Shown: piece after piece, positions 12,363 through 20,539 of the stretch
Position numbering within the stretch: the stretch's first letter is position 1
How the letters are laid out: each line of letters opens with the position of its first letter
Origin: Synechococcus sp. KORDI-52
Lineage (GTDB): Bacteria; Cyanobacteriota; Cyanobacteriia; PCC-6307; Cyanobiaceae
Direction of reading: 5' to 3'
Assembly: GCF_000737595.1 (NCBI RefSeq)
Contig: NZ_CP006271.1
Location: forward strand, 992,001-1,056,000
DNA length: 64,000 bases
The notes under the pieces: model-generated
Told to the model about the DNA's origin: nothing
Database searches by the model: none
What the model saw: only the letters and a program-made list of their open reading frames with translations
Made by a program: the position numbers and the translations under genes

Positions 12363-12719
12363 ATGCCCCAGCGCCCCGGTGCTTTTGCTGCTCAGTTCGC
12401 CCCTGAGACGCTGCAGCGTTTTAAAGCTCTCTGTCGACAGCAGGACAAGGCTTATTCCAAGGTGTTGGAGCGTCTTGCTTTGCTGTACGTCGAAACGGAG
12501 GGAGGAATTCTTTCAACAGCCGGCTCTGCCGGACCTCCATTGAAAGGCGCCCAAAAAAGGCAAGTCCAGGTTGAATCTCTGCAAAACAAGTTGTTGGAAG
12601 ATCTGTTGAAGCGGGTTGAGATCCTCGAAAAGAAGGAAACAAAAACGTTGTACGAATTAGATCGACTTCACAAGGACCTTGCCTTTTTCACGTCAGGATT
12701 AAAAGAGCCAGAATCTTGA
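12363..12719 (+). CDS. Small unknown protein: RHH-like N-terminus plus coiled coil
   Basis: Not recognised as a named family. A 118-aa product starts MPQRPGAFAAQFAPETLQRF. Residues ~10-48 (FAPETLQRFKALCRQQDKAYS and VLERLALLYVETEG) have the spacing of a strand followed by two helices, like ribbon-helix-helix DNA-binding proteins; this is an inference. The C-terminal half, with QNKLLEDLLKRVEILEKKE, has heptad-like Leu/Ile spacing suggesting a coiled coil. The frame is open to 12264, but upstream residues look non-coding. It sits at the junction between the groESL terminator and the AT-rich island, and base composition begins to drop within it. Confidence 0.6.
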   Translation: MPQRPGAFAAQFAPETLQRFKALCRQQDKAYSKVLERLALLYVETEGGILSTAGSAGPPLKGAQKRQVQVESLQNKLLEDLLKRVEILEKKETKTLYELDRLHKDLAFFTSGLKEPES

Positions 12720-12770
12720 TCAGGTCAATTCTCAATGCTTAGCAGTTTCACATTGCTTGAATGCAATGGT

Positions 12771-14159
12771 TCATTTTTTTAACGTCAACATTTGTATGAT
12801 CATGTCGATGACGATTTGAGTATTGATGCTGTAGCTGATAAGTCCAGATCCAGCCTTCTGGACTTGTGTATTATTTGCGAACAAATTTCCTACATCTTTA
12901 ACAAGAGATTTGTCAACTAGTTTAACGGAAGTATTGTTAATGCCCGTCGGGAAAACGCAATGCTTCTCATTGGAATGCAGAATCCCTGGCTTTCTGCAAA
13001 AACGATGCGGAACAAGTTGCCCGGCACCTGCATTCGCAATGAAAAAATCGATAAATTGGCATTGTTGGATTTTTTCTCGGTAGGTTTGACCCACCAAGCT
13101 CACAATTGAAATATTTGAATAAGGCAATAATTTCTCTCGAATAGAATCGACCACTTCAAGATCTTGGCAGACTGGTGTCGCTTTGCTTCCACGAAGGGGA
13201 ATTTGACTTGAATTTTCGTATTCGGTAAAGCCGTCAATCAAGAAGACAAATGAATCAAAGTATGGTGTTAGTTGTTCTACGAGTGCTGGGAGAAAGTCTT
13301 CTTGTTCGACCCATATTCTTTTCTGGCCTGAGATTCCAAACCAGAGAGTTAAGGTTTTGTTGCCTCCAGCTAAAGACCTCAATTTTTTGACAACTTTCCC
13401 CCAGATTCTGGTCGCTAACTTTCCTCGGCATTCATTATATACGGCGTTTTCCATCTCTTCAGTATATTGATCTAACTTCATTCCCAGTTGATTGGATCCA
13501 ATAATGGTAGGAAAGACTGTAATTCTAGCGATATCTTTGGTTCTAGGGTGGATTTTTTTGCTTAAGCATTTAGGGCTGAAGAAAGATTTTTTGCTTAAAA
13601 TCGGCTTTTTGTCTTGTAGGTAAATAAACCATTTTAGCTGGTCATAAAAGTGATGATATGGCCTTAATTGATCGAGCAAATAGCCGCCCATTATTGCTTT
13701 TTGGGGCTCAGGTTGTTTTGAACTTTTTTTAATTTCATTCCGCATGATATTTCGTAATGGGTTGAGTATTGTTTCGTCGCTTATTGAAGATTTGTGCTTT
13801 CCTGAAAATGTGGTCGAAAAAATAGCATCTACAAATGAAGTGCATTGACACAATATCCATTTGTTTTTTCCTTTTGAGTCATAAAAGAAGATGAAATTGC
13901 ACATTCCTTTTCTTATGCTTTTGGACGCAAATGTTTCCAGGCTTTCCATAAAAGGGTGTGGCATGCAAAAAGTGCCTTCTTGCTTGTATATCGGCTCTAT
14001 GATGTCGACAAGTGTTTTGAGGTCGCGTTTTTCGATTGAGTTGATAATCTTTATCCATAATGGATTGCAGACTTTTTGAGCAAGAGAACTGGGTAGTTTT
14101 TTTGATGGAATGTTGAACTTGTTTTTGGTCGGCTTCTTAGGCTCTTGATTCTTTCGCAC
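12771..14159 (-). CDS. Large unknown protein, possibly a glycosyltransferase
   Basis: A 462-aa protein in strongly AT-rich DNA, Lys/Ile/Phe-rich unlike its neighbours. No family is certain. The C-terminal third alternates hydrophobic strands and loops (FVFLIDGFTEY, ISIVSLVGQTYREKIQQCQF and IDFFIANAGAGQLVPHRFCR, then PGILHSNEKH). This resembles the nucleotide-sugar-binding half of GT-B-type or GT61-like glycosyltransferases, where a Gly-rich turn precedes HR/H residues. The N-terminal half has no recognised motif. There is no signal peptide or clear membrane segment. With the two sulfotransferase-like neighbours it suggests cell-surface glycan modification, by context only. Confidence 0.55.
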   Translation of the reverse strand: MRKNQEPKKPTKNKFNIPSKKLPSSLAQKVCNPLWIKIINSIEKRDLKTLVDIIEPIYKQEGTFCMPHPFMESLETFASKSIRKGMCNFIFFYDSKGKNKWILCQCTSFVDAIFSTTFSGKHKSSISDETILNPLRNIMRNEIKKSSKQPEPQKAIMGGYLLDQLRPYHHFYDQLKWFIYLQDKKPILSKKSFFSPKCLSKKIHPRTKDIARITVFPTIIGSNQLGMKLDQYTEEMENAVYNECRGKLATRIWGKVVKKLRSLAGGNKTLTLWFGISGQKRIWVEQEDFLPALVEQLTPYFDSFVFLIDGFTEYENSSQIPLRGSKATPVCQDLEVVDSIREKLLPYSNISIVSLVGQTYREKIQQCQFIDFFIANAGAGQLVPHRFCRKPGILHSNEKHCVFPTGINNTSVKLVDKSLVKDVGNLFANNTQVQKAGSGLISYSINTQIVIDMIIQMLTLKK

Positions 14160-14429
14160 TTGGCTTGTTTGTTTGCATCCTGGTATTCTACATGCCTCTA
14201 TGCATGTTCAAAGCATATGTTGTTTTCAAGCATAGAGTAAGTAGAGCATGCGCTCAAGTTCTTATGGAAATTTAGTGGTATTTGGCACATATTTTTCGTC
14301 TAAGTAGTTGCTTTGGACGAGAGCTGCGACAAGATTTCTTGGCATGGATTCATGCCGAACAACCCTCTCTCTTGCTTTGCTTTGTAACATCAAGCGTGTT
14401 TAATTGATGTTTCTGAATGATTTTTGATG

Positions 14430-15596
14430 TTATGGCTTTCCACTAGCGAGTTGTGCCTTTGCTCGCTCCAGAAGTTTGGCTAATTTTTGCCCTTGGGGCC
14501 GATTTTCTTTAGCCACGTCCAGCAATTCTACCTCTGTGACTTTTGACACTTTCCCGGATTGGCTTAATGCAATGATGGCATCGACAGTTTCGTTTGAGAG
14601 TTTACGCTTTGACTCATGGGTGAATGCTTGAAGCAGTTCATCTCCGATGAGTTGCAAGGATATAGCTTCTTCTTGGCGAATTCTGTGAGCTTGCTCTGGA
14701 TTGATAAGTTGTGATTTGGGTTCTTTGAGGGTTGCGATCGAAGTTAGTTGTTCGTTTGGATCGAGACTTGCATTGATGATTTTTAGAAAGCTATCATTTT
14801 TTTCGTAAATTTTTTCAAGCTGCTGCTTGTTGATTTTGCATTGCTTCGCTTCGATTTTTGGTTGACTTTTGATCAATGCATCTGAAATCCTTGTGCTAAT
14901 CCATGGGTATTTGTTGTAGTATAGAGCATTGATAATGATTAGGATCTCAAGTTCTTTCCCGCTAAGACTCCGGTTGATGATGGCTTCTGAAACCTGATCT
15001 TCTGGATAGAGTTTTTCGGCACCGATCAATTTGAAAATTAATTTTGAAATATCTCGTTTATGCTGGGAGTAGTTAATGATTGTATTTGAAATGTTCGCTT
15101 GAGACATTAGTGAGATGATCTCGGCGGCTTTTTCGTGATGGGATGAGATAAAATGTCTTGCGCGAATAAATTGCTCTAACGGCATTGAATCGCCGTGCCG
15201 CTTGACGCGTTGTTGGTATTCAGAAGACAGCATCTCCTCGATCTCTCGTACTGCCAGGATGATATGCAAATCAATATACTTTTCCCAGTTGCTTTTGTTC
15301 TGGATCAGCTCTGGGACTAACCAAAATAGTGATTCTGAGCTCAGGATTGTTTTTGATTGATCGTGATTGCTTTCGCCAATCGCGATCAATTGATCACTCA
15401 GGCTCGCCTCAGGATTCGGCTGCCAATTCCCAGATGTGATTTCGAGGCGCGATGCTCGATCTCGTAGCGACGGATCAATGGGATAACTTATCCCTTGCTT
15501 GTTTAAATCGTCTGATGCGATTGCTAGTGAAGATTGAATGGCTGAAGTGCCCGTTTTTCCGTGGCCAATGTGCAGGAAAAGTTTTGTTTTCTTCAC
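14430..15596 (-). CDS. Sulfotransferase-like protein (PAPS-binding fold)
   Basis: A 388-aa protein. The N-terminal FLHIGHGKTGTSAIQSSLA (residues 7-25) is a 5'-phosphosulfate-binding loop of the type seen in PAPS-dependent sulfotransferases (consensus hhHhGxxKtGTTxhQ). A later segment, LHIILAVREIEEMLSSEYQQ, has the Arg-x6-Ser arrangement that binds the 3'-phosphate of PAPS. The C-terminal ~150 residues are Lys/Gln-rich helices with no match. It is AT-rich relative to the core and divergent from the second sulfotransferase-like gene, with a 129-bp gap. The acceptor is unknown; surface polysaccharide is the usual guess. Confidence 0.7.
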   Translation of the reverse strand: MKKTKLFLHIGHGKTGTSAIQSSLAIASDDLNKQGISYPIDPSLRDRASRLEITSGNWQPNPEASLSDQLIAIGESNHDQSKTILSSESLFWLVPELIQNKSNWEKYIDLHIILAVREIEEMLSSEYQQRVKRHGDSMPLEQFIRARHFISSHHEKAAEIISLMSQANISNTIINYSQHKRDISKLIFKLIGAEKLYPEDQVSEAIINRSLSGKELEILIIINALYYNKYPWISTRISDALIKSQPKIEAKQCKINKQQLEKIYEKNDSFLKIINASLDPNEQLTSIATLKEPKSQLINPEQAHRIRQEEAISLQLIGDELLQAFTHESKRKLSNETVDAIIALSQSGKVSKVTEVELLDVAKENRPQGQKLAKLLERAKAQLASGKP

Positions 15597-15725
15597 TGCA
15601 CTCCCTGATGATCCAGTGACTTTACCATTATTTCTGCCATTGGCCTATGCATGCTGCAGCGAAAACTTTAGCCGTCGCATGAAGTCACTATCCTGATCTA
15701 GTCTTAGGGGAGGTGGTCAGTTCCG

Positions 15726-16847
15726 ATGTTTAGGCGGTCCCGAAGGCTTGTCATCCACATTGGAGCTCAGAAGTGTGCGTCTTCTTCGCTGCAAGCTTCC
15801 CTTGAGCTTGTTGCAAAGGCGGCAAAAGGTCGCTTTTGCTTTTGTCATCTACAGTCCGAGCTGCTTCGGGGTGTCAACCAAGCCTTGGAAGATAAGGATG
15901 GTGAACCCTTTGGATATATTGACGGTGTTCTTTCCACTCAGGATGCTTATCAGGTTGTTGTTAGCCATGAAATGATGGGCAATCGTCCAAAATTGGTGTG
16001 TGCAATTGCGGGTCGCGCTTTAGAGAAACATTCTTTTAATCATGTGGTGATATCGGGTTACTCAAGGTTGCAGTCTAGTTATTATATTTCTGAATTCTCT
16101 CAATGGGGGTTTAGAGGCAGAGCAAAGCTATATGCCGATATGGAAGCCATGTTGGCACATAATTTAGATTGGCGAAAGTTTACAGCTCTTGAGCGCAGCC
16201 TTTTAGCTTTTTCTCTTGAGGGAAATGACCGAGATTGGTTCGCTGACTATCAAGGCTTTTGTCGAGCTTCAGAACTTTTTGGGGAATCTGTCAGTGTAGT
16301 GAGTTGTCATATTCCAACTCGCCATCATCCCTATTCATTGTTGAATCATTTCATGTCTTCCTGTGGCCTGTCTTTTGGTCTCAGCGATCTAGAGTCATTG
16401 GATGTTCGTGAAAATCTTTCGTTTCAGCCCCTGTTGATTCATGCAATCTCCAGTCATCTGTGCGCATTGCGGCCATGGCGGCAGTCGTTTTTCCCTAGGC
16501 CCCACGCAGGAAATCAATGGCTCTTTTCCATTGGCAAGCGTATGGCTGGTGCGAAGAATATGTTGCTTGAATTCAATAAGTTATTTTCTTGTGATCTCCA
16601 GCGAGCTTTGGTTGGTCACCTTGACTGCCGATCGTCTGAGAGTAATAAAAAATACTGTGATCTGATGTCTGTAAATTTTAATTACTTTCAGCCTTCGGAG
16701 GGCGCGTCGTTGTTGTCAAAATCGGAATTGTTGTCGCTTGCGAGGCAAACCACTCAGGATCGAGATCTTGAAGACATAAAGCATCTCAATCGCAGGATCG
16801 AAGACGCTTGCATGCAGAGTATTCAAGCTGAAATTGAGTGTTCTTAA
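15726..16847 (+). CDS. Second sulfotransferase-like protein
   Basis: A 373-aa protein. The N-terminal RLVIHIGAQKCASSSLQASL matches the 5'-phosphosulfate-binding loop (hHIGxxKxxSSSLQ). A later stretch, HVVISGYSRLQSSYYISEF, is placed where the 3'-phosphate-binding Arg/Ser motif usually lies. It shares only this fold-level pattern with the neighbour at 14430-15596, so they are not recent duplicates. The start ATG follows GGGGAGGTGGTCAGTTCCG, a purine-rich stretch about 10 nt upstream. It ends 10 bp from the convergent secG stop, marking the right edge of the island. Confidence 0.65.
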   Translation: MFRRSRRLVIHIGAQKCASSSLQASLELVAKAAKGRFCFCHLQSELLRGVNQALEDKDGEPFGYIDGVLSTQDAYQVVVSHEMMGNRPKLVCAIAGRALEKHSFNHVVISGYSRLQSSYYISEFSQWGFRGRAKLYADMEAMLAHNLDWRKFTALERSLLAFSLEGNDRDWFADYQGFCRASELFGESVSVVSCHIPTRHHPYSLLNHFMSSCGLSFGLSDLESLDVRENLSFQPLLIHAISSHLCALRPWRQSFFPRPHAGNQWLFSIGKRMAGAKNMLLEFNKLFSCDLQRALVGHLDCRSSESNKKYCDLMSVNFNYFQPSEGASLLSKSELLSLARQTTQDRDLEDIKHLNRRIEDACMQSIQAEIECS

Positions 16848-16857
16848 TTTGATTCTT

Positions 16858-17088
16858 CTAGGCCAACCAGCCAGCACTCAGGATCACGGCTAAAGACAGG
16901 AAGAGAGCCAGGCACGTCCATGTCAGTCGATTCAATGTTGCTTCTGCACTGCTGGCGCTGCTGAACATCGAGCTGCCGCTGGCGGCCAATCCACCCATGC
17001 CATCACCCTTGGGGCTGTGCAACAACACCAAGATGATCAGCAGGATGCCTGTGCCAATCCAGCTCCAGGACAGAATTGAGGTCAGCAT
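16858..17088 (-). CDS. secG: Protein-export membrane protein SecG
   Basis: Small SecYEG translocon subunit (76 aa) with two transmembrane helices (WIGTGILLIILVLLHSPKGDG and LTWTCLALFLSLAVILSAGW) around a Gly/Ser-rich cytoplasmic loop, GGLAASGSSMFSSASSAEATLNR. The LLHSPKGDGMGG signature is typical of cyanobacterial SecG. The start codon overlaps the last base of the gpmI stop, so it is probably read from the same transcript. Confidence 0.93.
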   Translation of the reverse strand: MLTSILSWSWIGTGILLIILVLLHSPKGDGMGGLAASGSSMFSSASSAEATLNRLTWTCLALFLSLAVILSAGWLA

Positions 17089-18725
17089 CAGACGGAAAGA
17101 GGCAAGCGAGCGGTCATGGGGGTGGGGTCCATGTTGGAGATTGGAGCGATCAGACTGACACCAGTCATCGCCTCCGGCTGCGGCAGATCAAGAATCTGAA
17201 GCAAGGTTGGTGCGATATCAGCCAGCCCTCCGTTTTCACGCAGCGTGATTCCGTTGCCGTGGCCAGGCAACTTGCGCCGCTCCCCCTCGATCAGGATCAC
17301 AGGCACCGGATTGGTGGTGTGGGCTGTCCAGGCCTGGCCATCCGGACCCTGCATCAACTCTGCATTGCCGTGATCGGCCGTGATCAACATGGTTCCTCCC
17401 TGGCGTCCTACGGCATCCAGCAAGCGGCCAATGCAGCGGTCAACCGTCTGGATGGCTTCCATCGCGGCATCCATCACACCGGTGTGACCAACCATATCGG
17501 GATTGGCGTAGTTGATCACAATCAGCGCATAGTCTGCTTTTCCGATAGCTGCGATGCAGCTGTCGGTGAGTTGCTCGGCAGACATCGCCGGTGAGAGGTC
17601 ATAGGTGGCGACCCTCGGTGACGGCACAAGGTGGCGCTCTTCCCCCTCCAGTGGCTGTTCGATGCCCCCATTCATGAAGTAGGTGACATGGGGATACTTC
17701 TCCGTCTCTGCTGTGCGGTACTGCTTCAGCCCCGCGTCGGCCACCACCTGGCCCAGCAGTTGATCGAGCGGCTCTGGAGGGAAGGCGACCTGGACGGGCA
17801 GGTCCTGTTCCACCTGGGTGAAGGTCACCACGTCCAATGTCGGAACGTGGCTGCGCTTGAACGCCTCGAAGTCTGCAAGGCACAGCGCTTGCACAATCTG
17901 GCGGGCACGATCCGGTCGGAAGTTGAACACCAGAACACTGTCGCCGTCCTTGATCACGCCGTTCTGCAGGCGGACCGGTTCGAGGAACTCGTCGGTGATT
18001 CCCTCGGCATAACTGGCCGCCAGCACCTGCTCGGGCGTTCGGTTGTCCACCGCGATGGCAGGGTCGGTGTAGAGGTTGTAGGCCTTCTGGGTTCGCTCCC
18101 AGCGCTGGTCTCGATCCATGGCCCAGTACCGGCCGCAGAGGCTGGTGAGCTGGCCCACGCCGCATTGGTTCAAGGCGGCTTCCACCTGGCTGATGTAGCT
18201 CGGTGCGCTTTGGGTGGGGGTGTCGCGGCCGTCGGTAATGGCATGGACGGCGAGATCGGAGATGCCGCTGTCGGCAGCCCAGCGGATCAGTCCACAGAGG
18301 TGGTCCACATGGCTGTGAACACCGCCGTCGGAACAGAGGCCCAGCAGGTGCAGTGTTCCTCCCCGCTTCTGGATCCGTTCCGCCAGTGACGTCAGCACGG
18401 GCATGTCCCCCAGCTGGTTGCTGCGTACGGTGTCGCTGATCCTCACCAGCTCCTGGCGGATGATCCGGCCCGCACCGATGGTCAGGTGACCGACCTCGGA
18501 ATTGCCCATCTGCTGATCGGGCAGCCCCACATGGGATCCGCTGGCCTCAATCAGCGTGTGTGGATAGGCATGCCACAGGGCATCCATCACCGGTGTTCCG
18601 CTTTGCTGAATGGCGTTGTGCTCGCTTGCGTCCCGATGCCCCCACCCATCCAGGATGGTAAGGACCACAGGTGCCACTGAGCCGGAGCGACCTGAACCGT
18701 TGGTTGTGTTTTTCCCCACGTTCAC
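17088..18725 (-). CDS. gpmI: 2,3-bisphosphoglycerate-independent phosphoglycerate mutase
   Basis: Interconverts 3- and 2-phosphoglycerate in glycolysis. The protein is 545 aa, a little longer than typical. The alkaline-phosphatase-fold metal site is visible: [13 protein letters not shown], then the catalytic Ser in [37 protein letters not shown]-like (here [12 protein letters not shown]), [14 protein letters not shown] and [12 protein letters not shown], with [10 protein letters not shown] near the end. It shares an overlap with secG downstream and is divergent from pyrR. Confidence 0.96.
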   Translation of the reverse strand: MNVGKNTTNGSGRSGSVAPVVLTILDGWGHRDASEHNAIQQSGTPVMDALWHAYPHTLIEASGSHVGLPDQQMGNSEVGHLTIGAGRIIRQELVRISDTVRSNQLGDMPVLTSLAERIQKRGGTLHLLGLCSDGGVHSHVDHLCGLIRWAADSGISDLAVHAITDGRDTPTQSAPSYISQVEAALNQCGVGQLTSLCGRYWAMDRDQRWERTQKAYNLYTDPAIAVDNRTPEQVLAASYAEGITDEFLEPVRLQNGVIKDGDSVLVFNFRPDRARQIVQALCLADFEAFKRSHVPTLDVVTFTQVEQDLPVQVAFPPEPLDQLLGQVVADAGLKQYRTAETEKYPHVTYFMNGGIEQPLEGEERHLVPSPRVATYDLSPAMSAEQLTDSCIAAIGKADYALIVINYANPDMVGHTGVMDAAMEAIQTVDRCIGRLLDAVGRQGGTMLITADHGNAELMQGPDGQAWTAHTTNPVPVILIEGERRKLPGHGNGITLRENGGLADIAPTLLQILDLPQPEAMTGVSLIAPISNMDPTPMTARLPLSV

Positions 18726-18832
18726 CCGCGACCGACGGTTCTTAAGGACTTTTGCAGAATCAACCTAACGCTCCGTCAGCCCTCAGGCTGCAGTTTCGTC
18801 CAATCACCACATCCCCGCATCGCTTGCTGTCC

Positions 18833-19384
18833 ATGGCCGACACTGACCGGATCGAAATTCTTTCGGCGCGAGAGCTTGGCCTCACCCTGGCCCGCTTGGC
18901 GTCACAGGTTCTGGAAAGTGCTGAGGACAGCCGAAAGCTCATCTTGCTGGGCATACCCACGCGCGGCGTTCAGTTGTCAAAGGTCCTTGCACGGGAATTG
19001 GAGCGGCTGACGGGCCATGCGATCGCGCAGGGCTCAATTGATCCCACATTCCATCGCGATGACCTGGAGCGTATCGGTACTCGACTTCCTCAGCTGACCA
19101 CATTGCCCACAAGCATTGAAGACCGTTTGGTCATCCTGGTGGATGATGTGATCTTCACTGGTCGAACGGTGCGTGCAGCGCTGGAGGCCCTTCAGAGCTG
19201 GGGACGTCCGCAACGCGTGATGCTTTTGGCCATGGTGGATCGTGGCCATCGTGAATTGCCCATCCAGCCCGATTTCTGCGGTCGCGTTGTTCCTACCCGA
19301 CGCAGCGAAAGCATCGAGCTGCGCCTGCAGGATGTGGATGGCGAAGAGGGAGTGTTCCTGAATCGGGCTAGTCGATCATTTTGA
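18833..19384 (+). CDS. pyrR: Bifunctional PyrR: pyrimidine regulator / uracil phosphoribosyltransferase
   Basis: A 183-aa type I phosphoribosyltransferase. The PRPP-binding loop is VILVDDVIFTGRTVRAALEAL. Other family motifs are LLGIPTRGVQLSKVLA, DPTFHRDDL and VDRGHRELPIQPDFCGR. In Firmicutes PyrR attenuates pyr operons by binding mRNA; in cyanobacteria a regulatory role is not established, so only the enzyme assignment is firm. The frame extends to 18752, but ATG 18833 gives the family N-terminus. Its last 17 bp overlap the convergent ftrV. Confidence 0.93.
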   Translation: MADTDRIEILSARELGLTLARLASQVLESAEDSRKLILLGIPTRGVQLSKVLARELERLTGHAIAQGSIDPTFHRDDLERIGTRLPQLTTLPTSIEDRLVILVDDVIFTGRTVRAALEALQSWGRPQRVMLLAMVDRGHRELPIQPDFCGRVVPTRRSESIELRLQDVDGEEGVFLNRASRSF

Positions 19385-19589
19385 GTTCATCGGCGCGGAA
19401 ATGGGCCTTGTAGCGGCCGAAGGCAACGATCACTGGAAGCGTTGGGCTGATCACACGTCCCTTCCAGTCGTTGAGCACATTCACCACGTCACCGCACTGG
19501 CCCTTCATGTCGAAGGCTTTACCCCTGTGCTCGGGATGGTTGAACACCACGACGGATGCCTCAACCGTCACCCTGTCGCCCGCCTTCAT
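19368..19589 (-). CDS. ftrV: Ferredoxin-thioredoxin reductase variable (alpha) chain
   Basis: Small SH3-like subunit (73 aa) of FTR, which passes electrons from ferredoxin to thioredoxin in light regulation of enzymes. The sequence MKAGDRVTVEASVVVFNHPEH, then RGKAFDMKGQCGDV and PVIVAFGRYKAHFRADEL, matches FtrV (VVVYHHPEH...AFDLKG). The start at 19589 (MKAGDRV) resembles homologues; an in-frame ATG at 19607 adds six residues. Its 3' end overlaps pyrR by 17 bp on the opposite strand. Confidence 0.88.
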   Translation of the reverse strand: MKAGDRVTVEASVVVFNHPEHRGKAFDMKGQCGDVVNVLNDWKGRVISPTLPVIVAFGRYKAHFRADELKMID

Positions 19590-19619
19590 CGCACCTGAAT
19601 CATCCACGGGCTCATCTTG

Positions 19620-20480
19620 TCACGGGCTCGGGGATGAACGCCTGCAGAAGCTCTCAGGCCCATCTTCCTCAATGCGTCCACCGAGGTTGCTGCATCCCGT
19701 GGAAAAAGCTGTCCAGGGGTCCAGCCCTCGGCGTAATTGATCCTGCACAGCGGCATCCAGCGCGTCACCACTGATGACGTCGGGATGCGCCGCGGGATGC
19801 TGTTGATGTTCCTGGGCCGTGTCGAGAGCCCGTATTGCAGTCTCCACCTGTTCTCGGGTGGCAAGGGCCTGCTTTTGCCACCAGGGATGGTCGAGTTTGT
19901 TGAGGCTGTCGAGGGCCTCCCACCAGCGTTCCTGTTCGACCAGTTGGACCAGCCGACGCTGTTCCAGACGATTGCGGTTCCAGATCTCCATCAGCGTTGC
20001 ACTGAGTTGGCTGATCGAACTGCGCGCATGGCCTTTCAGGGGGTCCAGCAGGTTGAGTGCCTTCTGAAGTTCCCCTTGGCGAAACAGAGCAACTGCCTGA
20101 TCCTTCAGAGCTTCTTGCCAGCTTTTGAGCGTCTCGCGATGAGCATCGAGGTCGCCATGTCCCGATGCGACCAGTTGTTGCTGCAGCGCAATGGCGGCGA
20201 TGAGTTCACCCTGGTCCCAGAGCTCTTCGGCGTGCTTTTGGCGGCAGAAAGCCTGCTCTTCCGGTGCTCCATCTCCCAACCAGCGCAGGGCTGCCAGTTG
20301 CTCGCTGGTGCGAATGCAGGCTTCGTAATCCTTGGCGATGAGGGTGTTCTGCAGCCGCTCTGGCAATTGTTTTTCCCACCAATAGGCGCCTGCTGCCATC
20401 GCAAGCACCAGCCCAAGGGTCCCCAGACCCCAGAGCCGCAGCAACAAATGGCGCGGTGCCGCCAAGAACCCATGAGCCAA
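19620..20480 (-). CDS. Unknown membrane-anchored helical protein
   Basis: A 286-aa protein of no recognised family. One transmembrane helix near the N-terminus (LWGLGTLGLVLAMAAGAYWW, residues ~16-35) is followed by ~200 residues of Leu/Gln/Glu-rich helices with Trp-containing units (ERWWEALDSLNKLDHPWWQKQ), reminiscent of tetratricopeptide-type repeats. The C-terminal ~60 residues, including QDQLRRGLDPWTAFSTGC, are less regular. It follows the Hsp70-like gene by 59 bp on the same strand and is followed by ftrV, so a shared transcript is likely. It may be a membrane partner of the Hsp70-like protein (inference). Confidence 0.7.
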   Translation of the reverse strand: MAHGFLAAPRHLLLRLWGLGTLGLVLAMAAGAYWWEKQLPERLQNTLIAKDYEACIRTSEQLAALRWLGDGAPEEQAFCRQKHAEELWDQGELIAAIALQQQLVASGHGDLDAHRETLKSWQEALKDQAVALFRQGELQKALNLLDPLKGHARSSISQLSATLMEIWNRNRLEQRRLVQLVEQERWWEALDSLNKLDHPWWQKQALATREQVETAIRALDTAQEHQQHPAAHPDVISGDALDAAVQDQLRRGLDPWTAFSTGCSNLGGRIEEDGPESFCRRSSPSP

Positions 20481-20539
20481 GAGCTAAGTCTGTTTTATGG
20501 ATGGACAGCTGCTGTTCCAGGGACCTGTGGACGGACGTG

